This document shows positions 1-8,962 of a stretch of DNA of 64,000 bases, piece after piece. The notes below the pieces were generated by a model that saw only the letters and a list, made by a program, of their open reading frames with translations, had not been told where the DNA came from and did no database searches. Numbering within the stretch: position 1 is the stretch's first letter; each line of letters opens with the position of its first letter. The DNA comes from Nitrosospira multiformis (GTDB taxonomy: Bacteria; Pseudomonadota; Gammaproteobacteria; Burkholderiales; Nitrosomonadaceae). A program made the position numbers and the translations under genes. The DNA is taken from the NCBI GenBank assembly GCA_017306155.1, contig JAFKJB010000008.1, forward strand, positions 1 through 64,000. Reading direction: 5' to 3'.

Positions 1-131
1 GGCATCTGGTGGAAAACACCTTTGCCCGTTTGAAGCATTATCGGGCGGTAGCATCACGATTCGACAAGCTGAAGAGAAATTACGAAAGTGTAGTAGCCAT
101 GGCCTGTATGATCCTCTGGCTACCAATGTGA
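1..131 (+). pseudogene. 3' end of an IS5-family-like transposase, cut by the window edge
   Basis: The frame that opens at base 3 reads 42 codons to a TGA at 129-131. It contains the motif VENTFARLKHYR followed by a basic stretch (ASRFDKLKRNYES) and a hydrophobic end (ACMILWLP). This is the usual C-terminal block around the last acidic residue of IS5-family DDE transposases. Only the tail lies in the window, so I cannot tell whether the full gene is intact to the left. The right terminal inverted repeat of the element probably follows directly. Confidence 0.75.
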
Positions 132-146
132 AACGTCAACAGACCC
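129..146 (+). repeat. Probable right terminal inverted repeat of the IS5-like element
   Basis: Just after the transposase stop the sequence reads TGAAACGTCAACAGACCC. Its complement, starting GGGTCTGTTGACG, resembles the ends of IS5/IS427-type elements as I remember them. The partner end lies outside the window, so the call rests on position and resemblance only. A CTAG sequence follows at 146-149 and may be part of the target. Confidence 0.45.
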
Positions 147-245
147 TAGTGTAGTGTTGCATGCTAATTGAAGCATATGAAACCCAGTATTCACGCGGTT
201 TATAGCCTGATTATAAGTTTCATCAAGAGCGCTTCACTACACTAG
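146..245. repeat. 100-bp element bounded by perfect 11-bp inverted repeats
   Basis: CTAGTGTAGTG at 146-156 is exactly repeated in inverted orientation as CACTACACTAG at 235-245. Further in, GAAGC...ATGAAAC (about 165-181) and GTTTCAT...GCTTC (about 217-234) are also inverted, with an offset. There is no coding capacity. It could be a small non-autonomous element (MITE-like) or a relic of the neighbouring insertion. The right repeat supplies the TAG stop codon of the lytic transglycosylase gene, so the end of that protein may have been shaped by it. Confidence 0.5.
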
Positions 246-868
246 AGCCTCTTTCTTGTCTGATATCTGCGATAGAGATCGAGAACCTTCGGCACATAAG
301 CCCTCGTCTCCTGAAACGGCGGAATCCGGTTGCCATACTTGACGACGTTGTTTTCGCCGGCATTGTAGGCGGCCAAAGTCAAACTCAAGTTGCCGTTGAA
401 CATTCTCAGCAGTTCAGTGAGATATCTGGCGCCGCCGTGGAGATTCTGTACGGGATCGAAACGATCTGTGACGCCGTATCTCTGGGCAGTTTCCGGCATG
501 AGCTGCATCAGGCCCGCTGCGCCCTTTTTTGAAACCGCCCTGGGGTTGTAGGCCGATTCGGCAGTAACCATGGCGTGGAGCAGCGCCTCTTCGAGGGCGT
601 GGGCGCGAGCGACTTCCTTGATTACCGAAGCATATTGCGTCTTGAGCGATGCGATCAGATGCCCGTTATTTGAAGCTGTCCGTGATTTCCTGGGGCTGGT
701 GCTGCGCCCGATGAATGGAACATACCGTTCATCCGTCGGCACATTGGTAAAGTGCACCACGCCATGGTCATCCGTAAACGAGTAGATGACCTCCCCCCAG
801 GCTGACTGTATTAATCCGAAACCCAGTAGCAATGCCACGGTCGGCAGTATCGATTGTTTCATGTTCAT
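242..868 (-). CDS. Periplasmic lytic transglycosylase (SLT domain) with N-terminal DUF4124-like segment
   Basis: The 208-residue protein starts with a signal peptide (hydrophobic residues 7-25, cleavage near SAWG-EV). A short beta-rich segment follows (VIYSFTDDHGVVHFTNVP, about 27-45) of the DUF4124 type. The soluble lytic transglycosylase domain covers about 75-200: the catalytic Glu is in TAESAYNPRA, followed by KGAAGLMQLMP and the AAYNAGENNV motif. Enzymes of this family cleave the MurNAc-GlcNAc bond of peptidoglycan to give 1,6-anhydroMurNAc. It is transcribed leftwards, separately from rsmA. Two ATG codons lie close together (868 and 862) and neither has a strong ribosome-binding site. 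The stop codon lies inside a terminal repeat of the 146-245 element, so the extreme C-terminus could be altered. Confidence 0.85.
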   Translation of the reverse strand: MNMKQSILPTVALLLGFGLIQSAWGEVIYSFTDDHGVVHFTNVPTDERYVPFIGRSTSPRKSRTASNNGHLIASLKTQYASVIKEVARAHALEEALLHAMVTAESAYNPRAVSKKGAAGLMQLMPETAQRYGVTDRFDPVQNLHGGARYLTELLRMFNGNLSLTLAAYNAGENNVVKYGNRIPPFQETRAYVPKVLDLYRRYQTRKRL

Positions 869-955
869 AAAACCGGGGAGTCTGCTTTTTTACCTTTTCG
901 CATGCCCTGGAAATGGCTTCCAGATTATACTCATGTTCATGTTAAGGATTTGCTT

Positions 956-982
956 CATAAACAGGCGTTTTGCCTGTTTATG
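956..982. terminator. Hairpin downstream of rsmA
   Basis: CATAAACAGGC (956-966) and GCCTGTTTATG (972-982) form a perfect 11-bp stem with a GTTTT loop. It lies between the end of rsmA and the start of the transglycosylase gene, both read leftwards. There is no U-run after the stem on the minus strand, so it may be a weak terminator or an mRNA-end stabiliser. Confidence 0.4.
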
Positions 983-1081
983 AATGAGAAACCGGAGATC
1001 GGCAGGATCAGGCCCGATTGATTTTTTGCCCTGATCTCGGTTCAGAACTTCGCGCAACACTTTTGCCAATTTGCATCAACT

Positions 1082-1861
1082 TCAATCGAGTCTGGCTCCA
1101 CTGAAATGGTTTGTAATCGCTACATACTGCGGGATTGATAAATTTTCTGCCCGAAGGTTAGGGTCAATCTCCAGCTTCAGGTAATCGTCAGGCTTGAGAT
1201 AATTGCGTAGTGTGTTGCGCAGCGTTTTGCGGCGGTGCGAGAAGGCGGTGGAGACGATTTCCGCAAACAATTTTTCCTGGCTCGCCTCGATCAGCGGTTT
1301 CCTGAGTGGAATCACCCGAACCATCGCCGATTCGACTTTTGGCGGCGGGCGGAAGCATTCGGCCGAGACGATGAAGAGCTGCTCCATTTCGAAGCGGCAT
1401 TGCAGCATGACTGAAAGCCGTCCGTAATCCGAAGTAGAGGGGTTGGCTACCATGCGGGCGACCACTTCCTTCTGCAGCATGAAGTGCATATCGCGGACGT
1501 TGTCTATGAACCGGCTCAGGTGGAAAAGGAGCGGAGTGGAAATGTTGTAGGGCAGGTTGCCCACTACCCGCAGATTTTCACCGAGGCTGGAGAAGTCGAA
1601 TTTGAGCGCATCCCCTGCATGTATTGTCAGCTTTTTCGCGGAAAATTCCTCCCCTAGCCGCTTCACGATATCCCGGTCGATCTCCACCACGTGCAGATGT
1701 TCAAGTGACTGCAGCAGGGGCCGTGTCAAGGCTCCCAGTCCTGGACCGATCTCTACCATTACATCCTCCCGATGGGGATGGAGGGCGCGAATAATGTCGG
1801 CTACGGTTTGGGAATCAACGAGGAAATTCTGGCCGAAGCGCTTGCGGGGGGTGTGCTGCAT
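1082..1861 (-). CDS. rsmA: 16S rRNA (adenine1518/1519-N6)-dimethyltransferase
   Basis: RsmA (KsgA) uses S-adenosylmethionine to dimethylate two adjacent adenines in the 3' hairpin of 16S rRNA during late 30S assembly. The 259-residue protein starts with the hallmark RKRFGQNFL and has the SAM-binding motif EIGPGLGALT (about 37-46) and the catalytic NLPYNIS (about 102-108). Length is normal for the family. The start at 1861 is an ATG. It is the last gene of the lptD-surA-pdxA-rsmA operon, the same order as in E. coli. The 69-bp gap to pdxA contains a REP-like palindrome. Confidence 0.97.
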   Translation of the reverse strand: MQHTPRKRFGQNFLVDSQTVADIIRALHPHREDVMVEIGPGLGALTRPLLQSLEHLHVVEIDRDIVKRLGEEFSAKKLTIHAGDALKFDFSSLGENLRVVGNLPYNISTPLLFHLSRFIDNVRDMHFMLQKEVVARMVANPSTSDYGRLSVMLQCRFEMEQLFIVSAECFRPPPKVESAMVRVIPLRKPLIEASQEKLFAEIVSTAFSHRRKTLRNTLRNYLKPDDYLKLEIDPNLRAENLSIPQYVAITNHFSGARLD

Positions 1862-1880
1862 GGTTTATGAAAGTTTGCAG

Positions 1881-1916
1881 GTTCGTTTACCCTTTGACAA
1901 GCTCAGGCGAACGAAG
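1881..1916. repeat. REP-like palindrome between pdxA and rsmA
   Basis: TTCGTT at 1882 and AACGAA near 1915 form the ends of an imperfect palindrome whose centre reads CCTTTGACAAGCTCAGG. The core resembles the TTCGACAAGCTCAGG-type interspersed palindromes found in many proteobacterial genomes, and a related copy lies at 27963-28022. Confidence 0.55.
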
Positions 1917-1930
1917 ATGCAGGTTGAAAG

Positions 1931-2908
1931 TTATCGCTGTTGCGCAACCAGTGATGCCATTTCGATAGCTGCCACCAGGCTGCCCGGATCAGCTTTGCCT
2001 GTGCCTGCCAATTCAAGTGCGGTGCCATGATCCACGGAGGTGCGGATGATAGGCAAGCCCAGCGTGACGTTGATGGCGGTTCCAAAGCTTGCATGCTTGA
2101 GCACCGGCAACCCCTGGTCGTGGTACATGGCGAATATGCAGTCGTAATTCTTCAGCTTCGATGGATTGAAAAGTGTATCGGCAGGCAGCGGGCCGATCAG
2201 ACTCATTCCCTCGGCGCGCAGCTTGTCGAGCAAAGGGATGATGACATCGATTTCTTCCCTGCCCAGATGACCTGATTCTCCTGCATGAGGATTCAAGCCC
2301 GCTACGGCAATGCGTGGCTTTGGAATACCAAAGCGGTTGACCAGATCATGCTCGATGATGCGCAGCTTCTGCTCCAAAGCATCGCTCGTAATGGCACTCG
2401 CGACGTCTTTCAGGGGCAGGTGGGTGGTGGCGAGCGCTACCCGCATGCCGCCGCCGGCGAGCATCATGACGGGGCGGCCATTTGTCAGTTGCGCGAGATA
2501 TTCAGTGTGGCCAGTAAAAGAAATGCCGGCATCGTTGATGATGCCTTTATGCACCGGCGCCGTTACCATTGCACCAAATTCGCCATGGATGCATCCGGCA
2601 ACAGCCCGCTCGAGCATCTTCAGCACATAAGGTGCATTGGCCGCATCGAGTTTACCGGCAGTGACAATCCCGGCCACGGGAATGTGGAGCACGTGCAGAT
2701 TCCCTTTTTCCGGCTTTGATTCAGAGCGGGAGGAGTAGTCCGTTATTGTCAATGGAAGCCGCAGCAAGCGTGCGCGCTCCCGCAGCAGTTCCTTGTCGGC
2801 AATGACAACGAGCGTGAAAGGCAAGCCCAGTTGGGCGATCTGCACACACAGATCGGGACCGATTCCGGCGGGTTCTCCCGTGGTGAGAGCGAGCTTGGGA
2901 TTATTCAA
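1931..2908 (-). CDS. pdxA: 4-hydroxythreonine-4-phosphate dehydrogenase
   Basis: PdxA oxidises 4-phosphohydroxy-L-threonine with NAD in the DXP-dependent route to pyridoxal phosphate. The protein (325 residues) begins NNPKLALTTGEPAGIGPD and shows VTAPVHKG, the metal-binding SFTGHTEYLA, GLNPHAGESGHLG, and YHDQGLPVLK with the metal-binding Asp and His. Upstream reading-frame codons run into surA. The best start is the TTG at 2908, with a GAGG ribosome-binding site about 9 bases before it; this gives the expected N-terminus. It sits 41 bases after surA and before rsmA in the lptD operon. Confidence 0.95.
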   Translation of the reverse strand: MNNPKLALTTGEPAGIGPDLCVQIAQLGLPFTLVVIADKELLRERARLLRLPLTITDYSSRSESKPEKGNLHVLHIPVAGIVTAGKLDAANAPYVLKMLERAVAGCIHGEFGAMVTAPVHKGIINDAGISFTGHTEYLAQLTNGRPVMMLAGGGMRVALATTHLPLKDVASAITSDALEQKLRIIEHDLVNRFGIPKPRIAVAGLNPHAGESGHLGREEIDVIIPLLDKLRAEGMSLIGPLPADTLFNPSKLKNYDCIFAMYHDQGLPVLKHASFGTAINVTLGLPIIRTSVDHGTALELAGTGKADPGSLVAAIEMASLVAQQR

Positions 2909-2949
2909 TATTGGCTGCCTCGGTCCACGGCGTTTTTCAAGGCTTCCAG

Positions 2950-4272
2950 CTAGCCTTCTTCCAGCCGGTACTCGACATATGCCCGGTCCCGCAGGCGCTG
3001 CAACCATTCCTGGAATGCCGTCTCCGCCTTGCGGGCGCGGATCGCCTGGCGTGCGGACTGGCGCTTGCGCTCCTGACTTACATCCTGGGTGCGGCGCTCG
3101 ATGACCTGAATGAGGTGCCAGCCAAAAGGAGATTGGACAGGCTCGCTGATTTCTCCCGGTTTAAGAGCGCTCATGGCCTGTTCAAATTCCGGAACCGTGT
3201 CGCCCGGCGAGATCCAGCTGAGATCTCCCCCCGTGGAAGCGCTGGCATCTTCCGAATGAAGCTTCGCCAGTTCCTCGAACTGGCCGCCATTATCCAGGCG
3301 TTCTTTCAATTCGACTACCCGCCTGTGGGCGTCAGCCTCCGAGGTGAGCTCGCTGATTTTTATAAGAATGTGACGCGCATGCGTCTGGTCTATCACGGTG
3401 GTTACCATATCCTGGTTGCGGCGGTCGACCAGCTTGAGGATATGAAATCCATTCGGACTTGGAATTATCCCGGTGATTTCTCCCGGTTTCATTGGAGTCA
3501 GTATTTCGGCAAACTTTTTTGTGAGCTGGGCAGCAGGACGCCAGTTAAGCAGGCCACCTTCCATCGCATCCGGCGCATCCGAGAACTCGGCGGCTGCCTG
3601 AGCAAACTCGCTTCCCGCCTTCAATTTTGCCAGGACGCTTTCTGCCCGCTGCCGTGCTGCATCGCGCTTCAAAGAGTCGGCTCCTTCGGGAACCTGCACC
3701 AGAATATGGGCAATGCGATATTCGTCGCTCTGGCTGGGCGAATCTTCCTGCGTTTCCAGAAAATGATCGACTTCCCCTTCGGTCACGCTCACGCGATTGC
3801 TCACCTCACGCTCTTTCAGCCGGACCAGGATGATTTCCTCGCGAATCTCGTCACGGAATTTGCTGAAGCTGACTCCGTCTTCCGCCAGCGCTTTGTCGAA
3901 CTCATGCAGCGACATCTTGTTTTCCTGCGCGATGCGGCGCAAAGTCTGGTCGAGTTCCGCGTCGCTTACGGTCAATCCGGTTTCGTTCGCAAGTTGCAGC
4001 TGCACGCGGTTAAGGATTAACCGCTCCAGAAGCTGTTTTTCCAGTACAGCAGGCGGGGGAGGCTGTACGCCTTGCTTTTGCAGTTGTTTCAGCATGGCGC
4101 TGAGCATTTCGTCCAGTTCATGGCGGGTAACCACGTTCTCATTCACAACCGCAACGATATGATCGATGGTTTCCACTCCGGAATGCGCCGGTTGCTGGGT
4201 AATGGCCAGTCCGGCAAGCATCGTTAAAAGAGGAAAGGAAATGGGAGAACGCGACGACAATTTCGTGCCCAT
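2950..4272 (-). CDS. surA: Periplasmic chaperone / peptidyl-prolyl isomerase SurA
   Basis: SurA escorts unfolded outer-membrane proteins through the periplasm; LptD is one of its main clients. The 440-residue protein has a signal peptide (about 1-31), an N-terminal chaperone domain (about 35-175, starting IDHIVAVVNENVVTRHEL), then two parvulin-type PPIase domains (about 185-285 and 300-400; motifs AHILVQVPEG...GGLLNWR and ARHILIKIS...GGDLSWI) and a C-terminal helix that packs on the N-domain. The start at 4272 is an ATG. It lies 69 bases downstream of lptD, so chaperone and client are co-transcribed. Confidence 0.96.
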   Translation of the reverse strand: MGTKLSSRSPISFPLLTMLAGLAITQQPAHSGVETIDHIVAVVNENVVTRHELDEMLSAMLKQLQKQGVQPPPPAVLEKQLLERLILNRVQLQLANETGLTVSDAELDQTLRRIAQENKMSLHEFDKALAEDGVSFSKFRDEIREEIILVRLKEREVSNRVSVTEGEVDHFLETQEDSPSQSDEYRIAHILVQVPEGADSLKRDAARQRAESVLAKLKAGSEFAQAAAEFSDAPDAMEGGLLNWRPAAQLTKKFAEILTPMKPGEITGIIPSPNGFHILKLVDRRNQDMVTTVIDQTHARHILIKISELTSEADAHRRVVELKERLDNGGQFEELAKLHSEDASASTGGDLSWISPGDTVPEFEQAMSALKPGEISEPVQSPFGWHLIQVIERRTQDVSQERKRQSARQAIRARKAETAFQEWLQRLRDRAYVEYRLEEG

Positions 4273-4341
4273 ATGAATAAGTTTCTGGAATAGGGGAAAG
4301 ATGGCGTGATCGTGACGTGCGAACAGTGATAGATGTGAGGT

Positions 4342-7137
4342 CTATGGCCCTTCTATCAAGCTGCTTCCCTGGCTACCCGTCCTGATATACCCGGGAATGC
4401 TGCGTTGCAATACGGTCAACGGGTTCGATCCGATTTGCATCAGGCCGTTCAACTCAAGTTGCAAAAAAGCCGCTGTGTTCGATTTCTGCGTAGCAAGGGT
4501 CAAATGCTGAAGCACAAACCGCAACGACCAGCAGCACGCATTATACTCAACTCCTGCCAGCCCTTCCAGAATTCTGTGGTCTAGTAGCGAGTAATTCAGG
4601 CGGGCCACAGTTTGCCATCTTTCCGACCATCGCCACTGGCTGGAAGCATCCACCTGATGCAGCACGTCGCGGGTAAAACGGTAACCGAAATTCAACACGC
4701 GACCGGGCTCGGGACGATAGCTTATACCCGAGCGGACCACCTCTGCCAGGAGGCGTCTCTGATCGAATTGAAAACTGCTGTCGGTACTGATGGTCGGTGT
4801 GAGAAACCCCGACACCGCGGCAATAAAATCAGGTCGGCGATCGATGGTCTGCGGGGTCTCCAGCATGATGCGGCGATCGATAAAGCTTAACTGATGTCCG
4901 ACAGCCAGACGCAAACGCTCCTTTCCGGTACTGGACTCCAGCAGGCGGGTCGTCAGCGCAAAAGTCACCTGGTTGGCATCATTGATACGGTCGCTCCCGC
5001 TGAAACGGTTTTCCGACAGCATCTGCGCAAAGCTGAAGTCAGTTTTGGCGGAATCGAAATTCGGCAATTGATTTTGCGCGCGGAACGGGACGTAAACATA
5101 GAACACACGCGGCTCGAGCGTTTGCGTAAAGCTTTCTCCACCCAGGGACATTTTGCGATCGAAGGCAAGGCCGCTGTCGAGGCTGAATATCGGCAAGGTG
5201 CGGGTAGGGGTTTCATCTGCCGATCCGGCATCCTCCCCGAGGCTGTAACGGGTGTAGTGCATTCCCACCTTGGGCGTGATAAAGCCGAACGAATTGCGAA
5301 GAGGGTAGCTCATGCTTGGGAAGAGCACGATCCTGCGGCCGCTGACCAGGGTGGGATGGGAGAAGTTGGTCCAGCTCCCCAAAAGACTGACATCGACTCC
5401 CGTTCCCAGGACATCCGGCTTGTTCGCGTTCAACCCCACCTGCGGCAGGCGCTTGTAAGGCACGACAATTGTAGCCAGGGGATCCTGAATTGTCTGGAAG
5501 CTCTGGACAAGCGAGGTTACGTTAAATATGCCGTCATCTCCCAGCCCGCGATTGTAAGACAGCACTCCCTGCTGCAGCAGGTTGGTGCGGGATGTGAGAT
5601 TCAGGTTGTTGCCAAAGTGACGGAAATAGGCAGCATCCGACACCCTGTTGTAATCCAGACGAGCGGAAAAGCCGGCTCCCAGATAATGATTGTGCCAGAA
5701 CGAAGTGCGCCAGCGCGTCGTTTCCGTATCCAGGTCACGAGGCACGATATCGGCGATCAGGTTGCTGCTCGAGTTTCTGCCCAGGAAGCGAAATTCGTTA
5801 TTGATCGCCAGGCCGCGCTTCGACATCATGCGCGCGGAAACCGTGGCATCATAGTTGGGCGCGATGTTCCAGTAGAAGGGCAAAGCCAGTTCAAGACCTG
5901 TCCTGCCGCTGGTGCCGTACGTCGGCGCCAGTAATCCTGATTTGCGCTCGCCGCTGTATGAGAAATTCATCCAGGGGGTATACAATATCGGCACATCCTT
6001 GAAGGTGAGCTTCACATTTTTGGCAGTGCCCACTTTCTTGTCATTGTCGAGCTTCAGGTCAGTCACCTGGAGAATCCAACTGTCGTCTCCCACCGGACAG
6101 GTGGTGTAGTTGGCTTTCTGCAGGCGGTACTGGTTCTCGCCTTCAAACAGGAGCATGCCCGCATAGCCGCGGCTGCTTGCATCCTTCAAACGATAGTTGG
6201 GCTCGCTCAACTGGCCGGTTTTGCTCAGCAGATTGAACTTGAGATTGGATCCTTCCAGTATGTCGCCTTCTTTTTCCACGCGAACATTGCCCTGGGCTTC
6301 GGCATCGTTGGTGCTCTGGTTGTATTTCATCCGCTCAGCGGAAATAAGCTGATCTCCGGTAGACAGTTCCGCCTTGCCTATCGCTTCGATTTCCTGCTCC
6401 ACGTGACCTTGCAAGCGGTCTGCAACGACGAACACCGGAGGCTGTTTGTCCGTTTCCGCCTCAATTTCTGCCAGTTTTTGCTCAACCGCCTCGGGCTCAG
6501 CCTCGCCGGCAAGACGCAGCCTTGCTTCGTCCGCTTCTTCCCTGTGTCCTCCAATGCGCTCGCCTTCTGCAAACCCCGGTCTGCCCTCGTCTGCTTCTGC
6601 CGCCGCTGCTGCCCTTGCGGGCTTCTCTCCGCGCTTTTGCGCGGATAAGCTGCGCGGTGCAGCCTGCGTCGTAGTGCGCAGCCTGGGCTCTCCTTTTTCT
6701 ACGACGGGTCGGGGAAGGCGTTCCATGCCATCTGGTAAAACCATGCTTTCCGTCTTCTCCGATTCCTGGGCAGAGGCGTTTGTTCGGGAGTCGGTTTTTA
6801 TTGCGGGGGATAGTGTATAGTTCTGCTGAGGCCCGGGTGGCGCATCTTTAGCGGTGGGGTCCGCTTTTTGATTGGGGTTTTTTATCTGATCGGTTGAAAT
6901 GGTCGAGCGATTGCGCAATTCACTCTCGTTTCTGGCGCCAGACTCATATTCATGATGGCCCCGGATGCGTTCCGTATCGATAACCACCGGTTTATCATCG
7001 CCCTCACCAGGAGGGACCGCGCGTTCCTGCTCTGGCCTGGAAGAAAGCGGCGGCTCGGTGGGTTCGGCGCGCACATTCCAGGCAAGGCAAAACAGCAAAA
7101 AAGACCAGCAGGCGAAACGGATAAACCGCAATTTCAT
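4342..7137 (-). CDS. lptD: LPS-assembly outer-membrane protein LptD, with a long N-terminal extension
   Basis: LptD with LptE inserts lipopolysaccharide into the outer leaflet of the outer membrane. The 931-residue protein has a signal peptide (1-24), a low-complexity Glu/Ala/Arg/Pro-rich linker of about 210 residues, an OstA/LptA-like beta-taco domain (about 235-345), and a C-terminal beta-barrel (about 380-900). The mature protein seems to have only three cysteines: one in TTCPVG (about 347) and the adjacent pair in NACCWS near the C-terminus. The E. coli protein has four and forms two disulphides, so one N-terminal partner is absent here. The linker carries two degenerate copies of the motif that opens the OstA domain (see findings). 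First gene of the lptD-surA-pdxA-rsmA operon. Confidence 0.95.
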   Translation of the reverse strand: MKLRFIRFACWSFLLFCLAWNVRAEPTEPPLSSRPEQERAVPPGEGDDKPVVIDTERIRGHHEYESGARNESELRNRSTISTDQIKNPNQKADPTAKDAPPGPQQNYTLSPAIKTDSRTNASAQESEKTESMVLPDGMERLPRPVVEKGEPRLRTTTQAAPRSLSAQKRGEKPARAAAAAEADEGRPGFAEGERIGGHREEADEARLRLAGEAEPEAVEQKLAEIEAETDKQPPVFVVADRLQGHVEQEIEAIGKAELSTGDQLISAERMKYNQSTNDAEAQGNVRVEKEGDILEGSNLKFNLLSKTGQLSEPNYRLKDASSRGYAGMLLFEGENQYRLQKANYTTCPVGDDSWILQVTDLKLDNDKKVGTAKNVKLTFKDVPILYTPWMNFSYSGERKSGLLAPTYGTSGRTGLELALPFYWNIAPNYDATVSARMMSKRGLAINNEFRFLGRNSSSNLIADIVPRDLDTETTRWRTSFWHNHYLGAGFSARLDYNRVSDAAYFRHFGNNLNLTSRTNLLQQGVLSYNRGLGDDGIFNVTSLVQSFQTIQDPLATIVVPYKRLPQVGLNANKPDVLGTGVDVSLLGSWTNFSHPTLVSGRRIVLFPSMSYPLRNSFGFITPKVGMHYTRYSLGEDAGSADETPTRTLPIFSLDSGLAFDRKMSLGGESFTQTLEPRVFYVYVPFRAQNQLPNFDSAKTDFSFAQMLSENRFSGSDRINDANQVTFALTTRLLESSTGKERLRLAVGHQLSFIDRRIMLETPQTIDRRPDFIAAVSGFLTPTISTDSSFQFDQRRLLAEVVRSGISYRPEPGRVLNFGYRFTRDVLHQVDASSQWRWSERWQTVARLNYSLLDHRILEGLAGVEYNACCWSLRFVLQHLTLATQKSNTAAFLQLELNGLMQIGSNPLTVLQRSIPGYIRTGSQGSSLIEGP

Positions 7138-7526
7138 GTGAAGTTCTTCAACCTGAAAACGATATCATCCGGAAATGGATGAGTGCCTATTTTCAAGCTC
7201 ATAAGTCTCGCGTCACCGTATGGAAACTGCCATATGGAAGCCACCTATGGAAGCATGAGCGCAGAGATAGCGGGGCGCCGTGCGTGCAAATGGAAGCTGC
7301 TCCTGCATGCAGTCTGCCGCTCAACCGGCATCAGTAGTGGGCTGCAAGCAAACAAAAGCCGTAAGTGTAACAAAAAAGAGTGGCAAGCCAGCAGCGATGA
7401 GATCGAACGCCAATCGAAGCACGCTGACAGGATAGAGCAGGCCAATTCCAGCGGGCATATGGGGCGGATATATTTTAGCCGCAAGCAGGCGGGCGCGTAA
7501 TTCATTTTATATATCGGGAGCAAGCT
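7138..7526. other. Intergenic region between divergent lptD and mpl
   Basis: These 389 bases should carry the promoters for the lptD operon (leftwards) and mpl (rightwards). ATGGAA occurs three times within about 35 bases (around 7219-7250), without an obvious meaning. No reading frame here looks like a real gene, and I could not fix a convincing -35/-10 pair on either strand. Confidence 0.5.
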
Positions 7527-8897
7527 TTGCATATTCATATTCTTGGCATCTGCGGCACATTCATGGGAGGCATTGCGGCAATTGCACAGGAAGCAGGTCA
7601 CAGGGTTACCGGTTGCGATGCAGGAGTCTATCCCCCAATGAGCACGCAATTGAAATCGCGGGGTATCGAGTTGATCGAAGGGTTTTCGCCGGAGCAAACC
7701 CGGTTGAATCCCGATCTGTTCGTGATAGGGAACGTGGTGAGCCGCGGCAATCCCCTCATGGAAGAGATTCTTGACCGCAATCTGCGCTATATTTCCGGTC
7801 CTCAGTGGCTTTCGGAAAATGTCCTGCGGGACAAATGGGTGCTTGCGGTGGCGGGAACGCACGGCAAAACCACAACCAGTTCCATGCTGGCTTGGATTCT
7901 AGAATATGCCGGGATGGAACCCGGATTTCTCATTGGCGGCATACCGCAGAATTTCGAGATCTCGGCCAGACTGGGGGGTTCAGGTTTTTTCGTCATAGAA
8001 GCCGACGAATACGACACGGCTTTTTTTGACAAGCGTTCCAAGTTTGTTCATTTTCATCCCAGAACAGCCATTCTCAATAACCTGGAATACGATCATGCAG
8101 ATATTTTCAGGAACCTGGAGGAGATCGAGCAGCAGTTCCATCACCTTGTGCGCATCGTTCCCGGCAGTGGTCTTATCGTCAGCAATGGCCAGGAAGAGAA
8201 TCTGGAGCGGGTCTTACGGAAGGGGTGCTGGACGCCCGTCGAAAGGATAGGCGTCTCTAACGGGTGGGAGGCAAGCGTCCTCACGGATGGTGCGGTTGCC
8301 GTATCCTTTTTGGGTGAATCCCAGGGAACGCTGTTATGGGAATTGCTGGGAAAGCACAACCGGATGAACGCGCTCGCCGCGCTGGCCGCTGCTCGTCACG
8401 CCGGTGTACCGGTAAAGACAGGCATTGCCGCGCTGACGGAGTTCAGGAATGTCAAGCGCCGCATGGAAGTAAGGGGTGTAGCAAGGGGCATCACGGTCTA
8501 TGACGATTTTGCCCATCACCCGACAGCGATCCGTACAACCATCGATGGGCTGCGCAACAGGGTGAAGGAGGCGCGCATCATTGCCGTGCTTGAGCCACGC
8601 TCGAACACCATGAAAATGGGTGTATGGAAGGAGAGTCTGGCAGACAGCCTGACAGGAGCGGATGTGGTGTTCTGCTATGCTGCCAACCTGGGCTGGGACC
8701 TGTCGCAAGCGCTGCTTCCGCTGGGCGAAAAGGCGGTTGCCTTTGAAGAACTGGACCAATTGATGGCTGCGATTACGGCATATGCCCAACCAGGCGACCA
8801 TGTGCTCGTCATGAGCAATGCCGGGTTCGGTGGCATTCACGAAAAACTGCTCAAAAGGATAGCCGCAGTCACAGCAGACGAAGTTGCCAGCGGGTAA
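7527..8897 (+). CDS. mpl: UDP-N-acetylmuramate:L-alanyl-gamma-D-glutamyl-meso-diaminopimelate ligase (murein tripeptide recycling)
   Basis: Mpl is a cytoplasmic Mur-ligase homologue that attaches recycled murein tripeptide to UDP-MurNAc, returning cell-wall peptide to biosynthesis. The 456-residue protein opens with HIHILGICGTFMGGIA, has the ATP-binding loop VAGTHGKTTTSSML (about 109-122), EADEYDTAF, NLEYDHADIF and the late DDFAHHPTAI motif, all typical of Mpl rather than MurC. The start is a TTG at 7527 preceded by GGGAG (7516-7520) at 6 bases. It stands alone and diverges from lptD. anmK, farther along at 47212, belongs to the same recycling pathway. Confidence 0.93.
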   Translation: MHIHILGICGTFMGGIAAIAQEAGHRVTGCDAGVYPPMSTQLKSRGIELIEGFSPEQTRLNPDLFVIGNVVSRGNPLMEEILDRNLRYISGPQWLSENVLRDKWVLAVAGTHGKTTTSSMLAWILEYAGMEPGFLIGGIPQNFEISARLGGSGFFVIEADEYDTAFFDKRSKFVHFHPRTAILNNLEYDHADIFRNLEEIEQQFHHLVRIVPGSGLIVSNGQEENLERVLRKGCWTPVERIGVSNGWEASVLTDGAVAVSFLGESQGTLLWELLGKHNRMNALAALAAARHAGVPVKTGIAALTEFRNVKRRMEVRGVARGITVYDDFAHHPTAIRTTIDGLRNRVKEARIIAVLEPRSNTMKMGVWKESLADSLTGADVVFCYAANLGWDLSQALLPLGEKAVAFEELDQLMAAITAYAQPGDHVLVMSNAGFGGIHEKLLKRIAAVTADEVASG

Positions 8898-8962
8898 GCG
8901 GCTAAACGGTTAAGCCACCGCAGTCAGGCAGGCGGGTATGGCAGGACAGGAGCCGGTTGACG

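Noticed and set aside
2911..4020. Long open frame on the plus strand opposite surA
   Set aside because: It lies antisense to a clear surA gene, has no recognisable domain and no ribosome-binding site; GC-rich genes often give such shadows.
4894..5934. 346-codon plus-strand frame opposite lptD
   Set aside because: Antisense to the LptD barrel; composition and residue use look like a reverse-complement shadow.
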